Below are positions 8,367 through 17,587 of a DNA stretch of 64,000 nt, in pieces. The stretch's first letter is position 1; every line of letters begins with the position of its first letter. Under the pieces are notes generated by a model that was not told the DNA's origin, ran no database searches, and saw only the letters and a list, made by a program, of their open reading frames with translations. The stretch is from UBA10649 sp965278945 (GTDB lineage Bacteria > Actinomycetota > Actinomycetes > S36-B12): assembly GCA_965278945.1 (NCBI GenBank), contig OZ257128.1, forward strand, positions 1,054,001 to 1,118,000, read 5' to 3'. A program made the position numbers and the translations under genes.

Positions 8367-8531
8367 ATGACCACCGTGATGTCAACCGCAATGCCAACCG
8401 CCCTGCCGACCCGAGCTGACCACCACCCGGTACGCACCGCCGTCCGGTCAACGGGCGTGCTGCTCGCCGCTCTCGGCCTCACGATCGTTGTTCTCGTCGC
8501 TCTCGCGACCGTCGTGGATTCCTGGGCGTAA
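8367..8531 (+). CDS. 54-residue single-pass membrane protein
   Basis: Short gene between mraZ and rsmH, preceded by an AGGGGGA ribosome site. The product has a Thr/Ala/Pro-rich N-terminus (MTTVMSTAMPTALPTR), a DHHP segment, and one hydrophobic helix (about residues 29-47) ending DSWA. Codon use matches its neighbours, with nearly every third position G or C. It stops nine bases before the rsmH ATG, so it is probably translated from the same mRNA. I recognise no family. The position resembles that of the FtsL/DivIC-type bitopic proteins, but it is far shorter and has no periplasmic coiled coil. Function unknown. Confidence 0.55.
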   Translation: MTTVMSTAMPTALPTRADHHPVRTAVRSTGVLLAALGLTIVVLVALATVVDSWA

Positions 8532-8540
8532 GCAGAACTC

Positions 8541-9497
8541 ATGTCCCAGTCGACCCGCCATGTCCCGGTCATGCGTGACCGGGTCATTGCCCTGCTCGCT
8601 CCCGCGCTCGACGCGCCGGGCGCTGTACTGGTCGACGCCACATTGGGTCTCGGCGGTCACGCCGAGCATGCGCTCACCTCGTTCCCCGACTTGCACCTGG
8701 TCGGCCTTGACCGCGATCCCGAGGCGCTGCGCCTGTCGGGGGAGCGACTGTCGGCGTTCGGGGAGCGCGTCACGCTCGTGCACGCCGTCTACGACGAGCT
8801 GCCCGACGTCCTCGCGGAACTCGGTCACCGCCGGGTCCAGGGAATCCTCTTCGACCTCGGCGTCTCGTCGATGCAACTGGACGAGGCTGACCGCGGTTTC
8901 GCGTATTCGCAGGATGCACCGCTCGACATGCGGATGGATCCCACGTCGGACCTCACGGCTGCCGAGGTGCTGAACTCCTACTCCGCGGCCGACCTTGCCC
9001 GGATCCTGCGTCAGTACGGCGAGGAGAAGTTCGCCAGTCGCATCGCAGCGCGGGTCGTCGTGGAGCGCAAGGTGGAGCCGTTCTCGACGTCTGCGCGTCT
9101 GGTCGACCTGATTCGCGACGCCATTCCGGCGCCGGCGCGACGAACCGGGGGCAACCCGGCCAAGCGGACCTTCCAGGCGCTGCGCATCGAGGTCAATGGC
9201 GAGCTCGACTCCCTTCGACTCGCGATTCCCGCTGCGCTGCAGGCACTGTCGGTCGGCGGCCGCATCGTGGTCATGTCCTACCAGTCCCTGGAGGACCGCA
9301 TCGTCAAGCGTGCGCTCGCCGTCGGTGCGCACCCCGATGTGCCTGCCGGACTGCCCGTCGTTCCTGAGTCGATGCAGCCGTGGCTTCGCCTGATCACGCG
9401 CGGTGCGGAGACCGCTTCGGATGACGAGATAGCCGACAACCCGCGCGCGGCATCGGCCCGAGTGCGAGCCGCAGAGCGTCTGAAGGAGGCGGCGTGA
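8541..9497 (+). CDS. rsmH: 16S rRNA (cytosine(1402)-N4)-methyltransferase RsmH
   Basis: 318-residue MraW/RsmH, which methylates N4 of C1402 in 16S rRNA using S-adenosylmethionine. The family start HVPVMRDRVIALL is followed by the SAM-binding loop VDATLGLGGHAEH (residues about 32-44), LFDLGVSSMQLDEADRGF and PLDMRMDP. The helical insert (about 130-210) and the C-terminal RIVVMSYQSLEDRIVKR are conserved. The gene lies at its usual place behind mraZ. Its 3' end carries AAGGAGG (9483-9489), which serves as the ribosome site for the overlapping next gene. Confidence 0.96.
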   Translation: MSQSTRHVPVMRDRVIALLAPALDAPGAVLVDATLGLGGHAEHALTSFPDLHLVGLDRDPEALRLSGERLSAFGERVTLVHAVYDELPDVLAELGHRRVQGILFDLGVSSMQLDEADRGFAYSQDAPLDMRMDPTSDLTAAEVLNSYSAADLARILRQYGEEKFASRIAARVVVERKVEPFSTSARLVDLIRDAIPAPARRTGGNPAKRTFQALRIEVNGELDSLRLAIPAALQALSVGGRIVVMSYQSLEDRIVKRALAVGAHPDVPAGLPVVPESMQPWLRLITRGAETASDDEIADNPRAASARVRAAERLKEAA

Positions 9498-10306
9498 GCG
9501 CGGCCGCCCGCAAGCACGAGGCAGTCGACGCGGCCACCCCGCTCGTCGACCAGCCCGAGACCGCTGACCCCGGAACCGAGTACGCGACCCGCGGAGCTCG
9601 CGGACTGCGCGCGAGCCGACCGCAGCTGCGGATGGTGTCGCCGCTTCGTCCCGAGCGGGCCAGCCGCGGACTGTTCGCACTCATTGTCACCGCACTGCTG
9701 GTGGCCGGAATGGTCGTCATCCTCGTCATCAACACCTCTCTTGCCCAGGGAGCGTTCACGATCAGCGAACTGCAGTCGCAGCAGTCGGTCCTCTCGCAGC
9801 AGGAGCAGACGCTGTCCGAGGCCGTCGCGACCGCTGCGGCCCCGGAGTCGCTCGAGCAGCAGGCGCGCGCGCTCGGCATGGTGCCGAGCCAGACGCCCGT
9901 GTTCATCAGCCTTCCCGGTGGAAAGGTGCTCGGCCGTGCCAAGGCGGCGCCGGGCGGGTCCACGTCACTCCCGGTCCTCCTGACTCCGGCGGACGCCACT
10001 GTGTCCGAGGCCGTCGACAACGCATCGGTCGGCACCGACCTTCCTGTCGCTCCGGGTGCGAATTACGACCCCGCTGCCGCTGATGCCGCCGCGGTTCAAG
10101 CGGCGTCGGCAAACTCTCCGGACCTCGCCCGAGTAGCCGGCGGCGGCGACACCTCCGGTGCTGACGCCGTTCGCGCCACGGCGAAGTCGATTGCCAAGGC
10201 CGCCAGGAACGGCGAGAACGCGCTGTGGGCCGACGCGACGGTCATGGACGTCACGACCGAGCTGTCCAGCGACGACTCCGGCCTCGTCGCGGTGCCGATC
10301 CGGTGA
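9494..10306 (+). CDS. FtsL-like septum formation protein with long C-terminal extension
   Basis: 270-residue bitopic division protein in the ftsL position. The cytoplasmic N-terminus (about 58 residues) precedes one membrane helix (about 60-80) and a short Gln/Glu-rich coiled coil (about 88-125, ELQSQQSVLSQQEQTLSEA), the part that pairs with FtsB/DivIC and carries the septal activation role. Beyond residue 140 the chain is Ala/Asp/Pro-rich and without clear structure, making it about twice the length of FtsL from most phyla. The GTG start overlaps rsmH by four bases. No ftsB/divIC gene lies in this window. Confidence 0.75.
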   Translation: MSAAARKHEAVDAATPLVDQPETADPGTEYATRGARGLRASRPQLRMVSPLRPERASRGLFALIVTALLVAGMVVILVINTSLAQGAFTISELQSQQSVLSQQEQTLSEAVATAAAPESLEQQARALGMVPSQTPVFISLPGGKVLGRAKAAPGGSTSLPVLLTPADATVSEAVDNASVGTDLPVAPGANYDPAAADAAAVQAASANSPDLARVAGGGDTSGADAVRATAKSIAKAARNGENALWADATVMDVTTELSSDDSGLVAVPIR

Positions 10307-10346
10307 CAACGGCCTCGACGGTCGCGTCGATCGGCAAGGCGGCCTG

Positions 10347-12158
10347 ATGCGCTCGGCGCCGCCCACTCGCGACTATCGGCGTACGCCACCCCGACAAGCC
10401 CCCCGTCCTCCCGCACGCAAGCCGCGACCGCGTACTGCTTTCGCCCTGGCCGACGGACGACGGCGCGGGGTGGTCCTTCTTATTGCCACGGGACTGGTCC
10501 TGACCGTCTTCGGCGGCCGCCTCGTCCAGCTGCAGGCAGTGCAAGGCGAGTCGTTGGCCTCGGCCGCGCTTGACCAGCGTCTTCGCACGCAGGAGATTCC
10601 CGCGGGCCGCGGCACGATCCTCGATGCGGGCGGCGATGCACTCGCCGTCACGATGGAAGCGCGCAACGTGACCGCCGATCAGACGCTCGTGACCGATCCG
10701 CAGATGGTCGCCGAGCAGCTCGGGCCCATCCTCGGCGCGGATCCGGCAGTGCTGGCGTCGCGGCTGACAGGCGACCGACGCTTCATCTACATCGCGAAGG
10801 GCCTGACTCCGGAGACGTGGGACCGGATCTCCGAGTTGCGGCTGCCGGGAATCTTCAGCGAACCCGCGTCGCGTCGCGTGTACCCCGCCGGGGATCTGGC
10901 CGCGAACGTGGTCGGGTTCGTCGGTGCAGAAGGCTCCGGGCTCGGTGGGGTGGAGTACGCGTTCCAGGAGCAGCTAGCGGGGACGCCGGGCGAGCAGACC
11001 TTCGAGCGCGGCCCCGGGGGTCGCGTCATCCCGACGGCATCGAACTCGGTTACCGATGCGCTGCCCGGCACGACGATCCAGCTGACGATCGACCGCGACA
11101 TTCAGTACGTAGCGCAGCAGGCGCTTGCGGAGAAGGTGGCCCAGTCGCGTGCGGATAGCGGCACCGTGGTGGTCATGGACCCGCAGTCCGGACGGATCCT
11201 CGCACTCGCGACCGCGCCCACCTTCGACCCGAACAAGGCTGCATCAGCAACGGAGACCAACCGCGGCAACCGCGCCCTCACCGATGTGTTCGAGCCCGGC
11301 TCGACGAGCAAGCTGATCACCCTCGCCGCGGTCGTCAACGAGGGCAAGGCCAATCCGTACTCGAGCTTCACGGTGCCGAGCAGCCTGACCCGCGGCGACA
11401 AGGCATTCCATGACGCGTCGCCGCACGGAACGCTGCAACTGACTCTGGCCGGAGTCATGGCGAAGTCGAGCAACATGGGCACGATCCTTGCCGCGGAGCG
11501 CATTGGCGGGAAGAAGCTCTACAAGTACCTCAAGAAGTTCGGGATCGGCGAGCCGACCGGACTGGACTTCCCGGGTGAGTCCGAAGGATTCGTCCCGAAG
11601 TACTCGGACTGGTCACCGACCTCGTTCCCGACCATCGCCTTCGGCCAGGGCCTCAGCGTCAACGCGGTCCAGAGCGCGAGTGTCTTCGCGACGATCGCCA
11701 ACAACGGCGTGCGAGTCGAGCCCAGCCTCGTTGACTCGCTGATCCTCCCCGATGGAACGGTCCAGGCCGCTGAAGCACCGACAACGACGCGAGTCGTCAG
11801 CGCCGAGACGGCGAAGCAGGTGCGCGCGATGCTGGAGAGCGTGGTCGGCGAGGGCGGAACCGCACCGATGGCCGCGATCCCTGGATACCGCGTGGGCGGC
11901 AAGACGGGAACGGCGCAGGAGTACAAGGAGAGCTGCGGGTGCTACAGCGGCGTCGTGGCGTCCTTCATCGGGATGGCGCCAGCAGATGCACCCAAGCTCG
12001 TCGTGGCAGTCTCGATCATGAACCCGCGCGTGGGACGCTATGGCGGTGAACTCGGCGGCCCGGTCTTCAAGCGCGTGATGACGTATGCCCTGCAGGCGAT
12101 GCAGGTTCCGCCCACGGGCAAGCAGTCGCCGACCCTCCCACTCACCTTCGGGGGGTAG
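10347..12158 (+). CDS. ftsI: Septal transpeptidase FtsI (PBP3 family)
   Basis: 603-residue class B penicillin-binding protein that cross-links septal peptidoglycan. A Pro/Arg-rich cytoplasmic tail (about 35 residues) precedes the membrane anchor (about 40-60), then the dimerisation domain with RGTILDAGGDALAVT, and the transpeptidase domain. All three active-site motifs are present: S319-T-S-K (VFEPGSTSK), S374-S-N and K519-T-G-T. A methionine at 10347, 40 bases after ftsL, is the first start that leaves a normal tail. FtsI is the partner of FtsW, encoded six genes downstream. Confidence 0.95.
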   Translation: MRSAPPTRDYRRTPPRQAPRPPARKPRPRTAFALADGRRRGVVLLIATGLVLTVFGGRLVQLQAVQGESLASAALDQRLRTQEIPAGRGTILDAGGDALAVTMEARNVTADQTLVTDPQMVAEQLGPILGADPAVLASRLTGDRRFIYIAKGLTPETWDRISELRLPGIFSEPASRRVYPAGDLAANVVGFVGAEGSGLGGVEYAFQEQLAGTPGEQTFERGPGGRVIPTASNSVTDALPGTTIQLTIDRDIQYVAQQALAEKVAQSRADSGTVVVMDPQSGRILALATAPTFDPNKAASATETNRGNRALTDVFEPGSTSKLITLAAVVNEGKANPYSSFTVPSSLTRGDKAFHDASPHGTLQLTLAGVMAKSSNMGTILAAERIGGKKLYKYLKKFGIGEPTGLDFPGESEGFVPKYSDWSPTSFPTIAFGQGLSVNAVQSASVFATIANNGVRVEPSLVDSLILPDGTVQAAEAPTTTRVVSAETAKQVRAMLESVVGEGGTAPMAAIPGYRVGGKTGTAQEYKESCGCYSGVVASFIGMAPADAPKLVVAVSIMNPRVGRYGGELGGPVFKRVMTYALQAMQVPPTGKQSPTLPLTFGG

Positions 12159-12163
12159 GTCTC

Positions 12164-13666
12164 GTGCCACCGGCACCCCGTCCGCTGCCGAATCCGGTGC
12201 GCCTCGCCGATATCGCCGCGCTCCTGAGCCTCGAGCTCGACCAGCAGACATCGCAGCTGGCGATCAGCGGTATCACGTTGGACTCACGCGCCGTACTGGC
12301 CGGTGACGTGTTCGCCGCGCTGCCCGGGCACGAGACGCACGGTGCTCGCTTCGCGTCCGATGCGGTCGCCCTTGGAGCAGTCGCGATCCTCTCCGATGAG
12401 GTTGGCGCTCGGACGTGTGCCGAACTCGACGTGCCGGTTCTTGTCGTCGCGAACCCGCGTAGTTGGCTGGGAAGTGTCGCCGCGCTGATCTATGGATTCC
12501 CAGGATCGCGGATGCAGCTGATCGGTATCACCGGAACCAACGGCAAGACCACGGTGTCGGCGATGGTCGAGTCTGGTCTGCGCGCCGCAGGGCGTACGAC
12601 CGGAATGATCGGAACCGTCGGCGTGCGGGTCTCGGACCGAATGTTCGAAGGCATCCGGACCACGCCGGAGGCAACCGACCTGCACGCGATCCTCGGTGTC
12701 ATGCGCGACGAGGGCGTCACGTCGGTCGTGATGGAAGTGAGCAGCATCGCGATCGACGAGGGACGCGTCAACGGCGTCATCTACGACATCGCGGCATTCA
12801 CGAATCTGAGCCAGGACCACCTCGACTACCACGGCGACATGGACCGATACTTCGCCGCGAAGGCGGCGCTCTTTGATCCCACCAGGACTCGACTGGCGGT
12901 GATCGGCATTGACGATGACTGGGGAAGACGACTGGCAGCAGGTAGCAGGGTCGAGACGAATACGTGGTCGGCGCTCGACTCGCACGCCGACTGGGGTATC
13001 GAGGAGCGTGAAAACGAACTCGTGGTCCACGGCCCCGACGACGAACGGCAGGTGCTTGTCGTGCAGCTAGCTGGCGCGTTCAACATCGCGAATGCGCTGT
13101 GCGCCTACGCGATCCTGCGCAGAGCGGGCGTTCAGCCGGCCGATGCCGCCAGCGGAATCGCGACGGCGATGGTGCCCGGCCGGATGCAGGTGGTCGGCGG
13201 GTCGGCTGATGTGGTCGGCATCGTGGACTACGCGCACTCACCGGACGCCATCGAGCGGGTGCTGGAGGCCGTGGGGGCAACGACGGCCGGCCGCGTCATC
13301 GTCGTTCTCGGCGCGGGCGGGGATCGCGACACCGGCAAGAGACCGCAGATGGGTTCGATCGCAGCGCGCTTGGCAGATGTCCTCGTGATCACTGACGACA
13401 ATCCCCGATCCGAGGATCCCGCAGGCATTCGCGAGGCGATCCGCGCCGGCGCCGAAGTAGTAGATCCGCTCGTGCGAGGCGAGATCGTCGAGGTCGCTGA
13501 TCGCGCGATCGCCATTGCGACGGCGGTGTCCAAGGCTGCAAACGGGGATGTCGTGGTTGTCTTGGGAAAGGGACACGAGCAGGGCCAGGAGGTGGCTGGG
13601 GTAGTGACTGCCTTTGACGACGTCGCCGTGCTCGCTTCCGCACTCTCGGGAAGGCCGACGCCATGA
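12164..13666 (+). CDS. murE: UDP-MurNAc-tripeptide synthetase MurE
   Basis: 500-residue Mur ligase adding the third amino acid to UDP-MurNAc-L-Ala-D-Glu. The ATP loop is GITGTNGKTT (near residue 122). The motif D412-N-P-R in the C-terminal domain is the hallmark of enzymes that select meso-diaminopimelate rather than lysine, so the cell wall should be of the mDAP type. VVVLGKGHEQGQEV near the end is also family-typical. The GTG start lies five bases after ftsI, and the 3' end overlaps murF by four bases. Confidence 0.95.
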   Translation: MPPAPRPLPNPVRLADIAALLSLELDQQTSQLAISGITLDSRAVLAGDVFAALPGHETHGARFASDAVALGAVAILSDEVGARTCAELDVPVLVVANPRSWLGSVAALIYGFPGSRMQLIGITGTNGKTTVSAMVESGLRAAGRTTGMIGTVGVRVSDRMFEGIRTTPEATDLHAILGVMRDEGVTSVVMEVSSIAIDEGRVNGVIYDIAAFTNLSQDHLDYHGDMDRYFAAKAALFDPTRTRLAVIGIDDDWGRRLAAGSRVETNTWSALDSHADWGIEERENELVVHGPDDERQVLVVQLAGAFNIANALCAYAILRRAGVQPADAASGIATAMVPGRMQVVGGSADVVGIVDYAHSPDAIERVLEAVGATTAGRVIVVLGAGGDRDTGKRPQMGSIAARLADVLVITDDNPRSEDPAGIREAIRAGAEVVDPLVRGEIVEVADRAIAIATAVSKAANGDVVVVLGKGHEQGQEVAGVVTAFDDVAVLASALSGRPTP

Positions 13667-15069
13667 TCCCGCTGACAGTCGACGCGATCGCGCATGCGGT
13701 CGACGGCACCCTGTGGGGCATCGATGGCGACGTGCTCGTTCTCGATGTCACCACTGACTCGAATGCCCCGATCGACGGCAGCATGTTCGTGGCCATCGCC
13801 GGCGAGCGCGTCGACGGGCATGACTTCGCCTCGGATGCCCTGGCGAACGGAAGTGTTGTCGTCCTTGCGCAGCGCGCCCTCAAGGGACCTGACGGTCAGT
13901 ACCTGCCCTGCATCGTGGTCGACAATCCGGTACTCGCGCTCGGACGCCTTGCGGCCTGGTATCGCGGTCAACTGGTCGACTGCCAGGTCATTGCGATCAC
14001 CGGATCGAGTGGCAAGACCAGCACGAAGGACCTCGTGGCCTCGCTCTTGTCGACCATGGGTCCGACCGCGCGCGCTCAGGGCTCGTTCAATACCGAGGTG
14101 GGCGTGCCGCTCACGATCCTCAGCGCTGATCTCTCGACGCGATTCCTGGTCGTCGAGATGGGCATGCGCGGCCCTGGGCACATCACGTACCTCGCACGCA
14201 TGGTACGGCCGAACGTCGCGGCGGTCATCAATGTCGGAACCGCGCACCTGGGCATGCTCGGTACTCGGCAGGCCATCGCTGATGCCAAGGGCGAGCTCAT
14301 CGACTCGCTGCACGAGGGCGATGTCGCCGTGCTTAATGCCGATGACCCCCTGGTGATGGCGATGGCAGCGCGAACGCTCGCTGCCGTGGTCACGTTCGGC
14401 GAGGCGGCGGAGTCCGGGGTGCGAGCGAGCGACGTTCGCCTGGACTCGTCGGCGAGACCGTCGTTCACCCTTATCGACCAGAGATCCTTTGAGGTCGGCT
14501 TGGCGAGCGTGTCGATGAAGTTCAGCGGGCGCCATTACGTCTCGAACGCGGCTGCCGCAGCCGCGATAGCGCTGACACTGGGCGCACCGCTGATGCAGGT
14601 TGCCGATGCTCTGAGCGATGCGCGTCCGGTCAGTCGTTGGCGCATGGAGATATCCAAGACCGATGCGGGCGTGACCGTCGTCAACGACGCGTACAACGCG
14701 AATCCGGACTCCATGCGCGCCGCGATCGCGACACTGGCGGCGATGTCGGGCAGATCGTGGGCGGTCCTCGGAGAGATGCGCGAACTCGGAGATGAGAGTG
14801 CTGCGCAGCATGAGGAGATCGGGCAACTGGTCGTTGACCTGGGGATCTCGCACCTTGTCTGTGTCGGGGAGGGAACTCGGCCGATGCACGAGGCGGCGCT
14901 GCTCGCATCGGGGGATTCCGACCGATCGGTGTACGTTCCTGACGTGGATTCCGCGCTCGACGTTCTCGAGCGCCACCTCAGGCCTGGCGATGTCGTTCTC
15001 GTGAAGGCGTCCCGAAGCGTGGGGCTCGAGAAGCTGGCCGACGGACTACTGGGCGGGGTGACGACGTGA
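13663..15069 (+). CDS. murF: UDP-MurNAc-tripeptide:D-Ala-D-Ala ligase MurF
   Basis: 468-residue Mur ligase that adds D-Ala-D-Ala to complete the pentapeptide precursor. The N-terminal domain has TTDSNAPIDGSMFVAIAGERVDGHDF, the ATP loop is AITGSSGKTSTKDLVASLL (near residue 110), and the central domain has VVEMGMRGPGHITYLA. NDAYNANPDSMRAAI in the C-terminal part is the most diagnostic stretch. ATGA overlaps with murE before and mraY after give tight translational coupling. Confidence 0.95.
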   Translation: MIPLTVDAIAHAVDGTLWGIDGDVLVLDVTTDSNAPIDGSMFVAIAGERVDGHDFASDALANGSVVVLAQRALKGPDGQYLPCIVVDNPVLALGRLAAWYRGQLVDCQVIAITGSSGKTSTKDLVASLLSTMGPTARAQGSFNTEVGVPLTILSADLSTRFLVVEMGMRGPGHITYLARMVRPNVAAVINVGTAHLGMLGTRQAIADAKGELIDSLHEGDVAVLNADDPLVMAMAARTLAAVVTFGEAAESGVRASDVRLDSSARPSFTLIDQRSFEVGLASVSMKFSGRHYVSNAAAAAAIALTLGAPLMQVADALSDARPVSRWRMEISKTDAGVTVVNDAYNANPDSMRAAIATLAAMSGRSWAVLGEMRELGDESAAQHEEIGQLVVDLGISHLVCVGEGTRPMHEAALLASGDSDRSVYVPDVDSALDVLERHLRPGDVVLVKASRSVGLEKLADGLLGGVTT

Positions 15070-16133
15070 GGCTCGTCGTCATCGCGGGAACGATCGCGAC
15101 CATCGTGTCGCTGATCGGCACGCCACTGCTGATCAAGCTCCTTGCGCGTCACGGTTACGCGCAGGCGATCCGCGTCTCGTCCGAGGGCGAGCTCTATCCC
15201 GACCACGAGGCCAAGGTAGGCACGCCGTCGATGGGCGGACTGGCCATCATCGTCGGCGTCCTGGCGGGGTACTTCATCACTCACCTGGTCACCTGGCGGC
15301 CCGTGACCGCTTCGGGTCTCCTGATCTTGTTCCTGATGGTCGGACTTGGCCTCGTTGGCATGGCGGACGACTACCTGAAGATCTTCAAGCAGCGAAGCAC
15401 GGGCCTGCGCGCTCGAACCAAGCTCGTCGGGCAGGCAATAGTCGCGTGCGCGTTCGCGTTCCTCTCGCTGCAGTTCCCGAATGCCGAGGGACTGACGCCC
15501 GCGTCGATGGCAGTCTCGTTCCTGCGCGACACGTCAGTGATCCTCCCGATGGCGCTGTTCGTGATCTGGGTCTGGTTCCTCATCACGGCAACGACGAACG
15601 GCGTGAACCTGACCGATGGCCTTGACGGACTCGCGACGGGCGCTGCGATCTTGTCCTTCCTCGCCTACGTGCTGATCAGCGTGTGGCAGTACGGACAGAA
15701 CTGCGCATTCGAGGAATCGCTCACCTGCTACGCGACCGCGAACCCGCTCGACCTCGCGATGATCTCCGCGTGCGCGGCCGGTGCCACCTTCGGATTCCTG
15801 TGGTGGAACACGGCTCCCGCTCGGATCTTCATGGGCGATACCGGCTCGCTCGCACTTGGTGGGGCCATTGCCGGACTTGCCATCTTCACGAAGACCGAGC
15901 TCCTTCTCCCGCTCATCGCGGGACTGTTCCTCATCACGACGCTGTCGGTGATCGCGCAGGTCGGATCGTTCAAGCTGACGGGCAAGCGGGTGTTCCGCAT
16001 GGCGCCGTTGCATCACCACTTCGAGATGCTCGGCTGGCCCGAGATCCAGATCGTCGTGCGCTTCTGGATCATCCAGGGGTTGTGCATCGGGGCGGGACTG
16101 GCCCTGTTCTACGCGGAGTGGGTCCGCAATTGA
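15066..16133 (+). CDS. mraY: Phospho-MurNAc-pentapeptide transferase MraY
   Basis: 355-residue integral membrane enzyme that makes lipid I from UDP-MurNAc-pentapeptide and undecaprenyl phosphate. About ten membrane helices. The catalytic signature residues are visible: MADDYLKIFKQRSTGLRARTK, NLTDGLDGLATG and the cytoplasmic MAPLHHHFEMLGWPE. The GTG start overlaps murF by four bases, and the last codons overlap the TTG start of murD. Confidence 0.96.
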   Translation: MRLVVIAGTIATIVSLIGTPLLIKLLARHGYAQAIRVSSEGELYPDHEAKVGTPSMGGLAIIVGVLAGYFITHLVTWRPVTASGLLILFLMVGLGLVGMADDYLKIFKQRSTGLRARTKLVGQAIVACAFAFLSLQFPNAEGLTPASMAVSFLRDTSVILPMALFVIWVWFLITATTNGVNLTDGLDGLATGAAILSFLAYVLISVWQYGQNCAFEESLTCYATANPLDLAMISACAAGATFGFLWWNTAPARIFMGDTGSLALGGAIAGLAIFTKTELLLPLIAGLFLITTLSVIAQVGSFKLTGKRVFRMAPLHHHFEMLGWPEIQIVVRFWIIQGLCIGAGLALFYAEWVRN

Positions 16134-17587
16134 CTGGCGCAGCTGATCTATCCCGCGCGTCCGACTGGTCGACCTGGCGGGTGACCGTCGCGGGCATCGG
16201 TGTCGCTGGCTATGCCGCGGCGGATGCGCTGATGCAACTGGGCGCGAACGTGACGATCGTCGATTCGACCGACGGGGACAGGCAGCGCGAGCGCGCCCGA
16301 ATCCTCGAGGAGCTGGGCGCGCGCATCCAGCTCGGCGATGGCGCGAGCCTGCCGGAAGACACCGATCTGCTCATCGTCTCCCCGGGCCTGCGGCCCACGG
16401 CCCCGTTGATCGAGTCCGCGCTCGCGCTCGACATACCGGTGTGGGGCGAACTCGAACTCGCGTGGCGGCTGCGTGATCCGGAAACCGCGGCCGCGTGGCT
16501 GTGCGTGACCGGCACCAACGGCAAGACCACGACCACGCTCATGCTCGAATCGATGCTGCGCGCCGCGGGATATCGCACGACCTCCGCCGGGAACATCGGC
16601 GTGTCGTTGATCGATGTGGTCATGCACGACGATCTTGAGGTGATAGCGGTCGAGGTCGGGGCACCCCAGCTGGCTTTCGTTGATTCCATCAGTCCGGTTG
16701 CGTCCGTCTGCCTCAACGTCGCCGATGATCACATCGACCACTTCGGGTCGATGGACGAGTACGTCGCGACGAAGGCGCGGATCTACGAGCGCACGCAGGA
16801 AGCGGCCGTGTACAACGTCCAGGACCCGGCAACCTTGCGCATGGTGGAGGAGGCGGACGTCGTCGACGGCTGCCGGGCGATCGGGTTCACGCTGGGGACG
16901 CCGGGTTTGTCGATGGTCGGCATCGTCGATGACCTGCTGGTCGACCGGGCATTCATCGACGATCGTGCCGGCACGGCGCAGGAACTCGCGACGGTCTCCA
17001 ATGTCCATCCGTTCGCCCCGCACAACGTGGCCAACGCGCTGGCGGCTGCCGCGCTCGCTCGAGCTTTCGGAGTTCCACCGACAGCGGTGCGCGACGGCTT
17101 GCGCACCTTCGTCCCGGCCGCGCATCGGATCGCGACCGTCGGAGCCGTCGACGGTGCCACGTTCGTCGACGATTCGAAGGCGACGAACGCGCACGCCGCG
17201 CAGATGTCATTGCTTGCATACGAGCACATCGTGTGGATCGCAGGCGGCATGGCGAAGGGGCAGGAATTCGACGATCTGGTGAGTTCCACTGCTGATCGAC
17301 TCCGGGCGGTGATCTTGCTGGGTGTCGATCGAGAAGTGATCGCTCAAGCTCTCGCCCGACACGCGCCCGATGTGCCCGTGATCCACGTCGACACCGTCGA
17401 GACTGGTGCCATGGTTGAGGTCGTGCGGCAGGCTGCCGCGCTCGCGCGGCCAGGTGACACCGTGCTTCTTGCGCCCGGATGCGCCTCATGGGACATGTTC
17501 ACCGACTACAGCGATCGAGGACGTCAATTCGCGGACGCAGCGCGGCGACTTCCCGGCTTCGTCGCGGTTGCCGGTCACCATGAGTGA
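16130..17587 (+). CDS. murD: UDP-MurNAc-L-alanine:D-glutamate ligase MurD
   Basis: 485-residue Mur ligase adding D-Glu to UDP-MurNAc-L-Ala. It starts with a Rossmann-like UMP-binding fold (VAGIGVAGYAAADALMQLGANVTIVD). The ATP loop is VTGTNGKTTTTLMLESML (near residue 124), and the C-terminal domain has FVDDSKATNAHA and LLAPGCASWDMFTDYSDRG. The TTG at 16130 forms a four-base TTGA overlap with the mraY stop and leaves a normal N-terminus. The open frame continues far upstream, but that part is a shadow of mraY. Confidence 0.93.
   Translation: MTGAADLSRASDWSTWRVTVAGIGVAGYAAADALMQLGANVTIVDSTDGDRQRERARILEELGARIQLGDGASLPEDTDLLIVSPGLRPTAPLIESALALDIPVWGELELAWRLRDPETAAAWLCVTGTNGKTTTTLMLESMLRAAGYRTTSAGNIGVSLIDVVMHDDLEVIAVEVGAPQLAFVDSISPVASVCLNVADDHIDHFGSMDEYVATKARIYERTQEAAVYNVQDPATLRMVEEADVVDGCRAIGFTLGTPGLSMVGIVDDLLVDRAFIDDRAGTAQELATVSNVHPFAPHNVANALAAAALARAFGVPPTAVRDGLRTFVPAAHRIATVGAVDGATFVDDSKATNAHAAQMSLLAYEHIVWIAGGMAKGQEFDDLVSSTADRLRAVILLGVDREVIAQALARHAPDVPVIHVDTVETGAMVEVVRQAAALARPGDTVLLAPGCASWDMFTDYSDRGRQFADAARRLPGFVAVAGHHE

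Noticed and set aside
8000..8641. Minus-strand frame spanning the mraZ-rsmH gap
   Set aside because: It is antisense to the ends of both genes and to the 54-residue gene, with no ribosome site and no recognisable motif.
13228..14976. Long open frame on the minus strand opposite murE/murF (582 codons)
   Set aside because: It lies fully antisense to two certain genes, its product is Arg/His-rich without motifs, and such frames are a by-product of GC-rich third positions. The same applies to the long antisense frames at 19624-21162, 22086-23345, 31839-33251 and 45140-47377.
15683..16129. Extended N-terminus of MurD
   Set aside because: This in-frame stretch lies within mraY and has no Mur ligase features; the TTG at 16130 gives the usual start.
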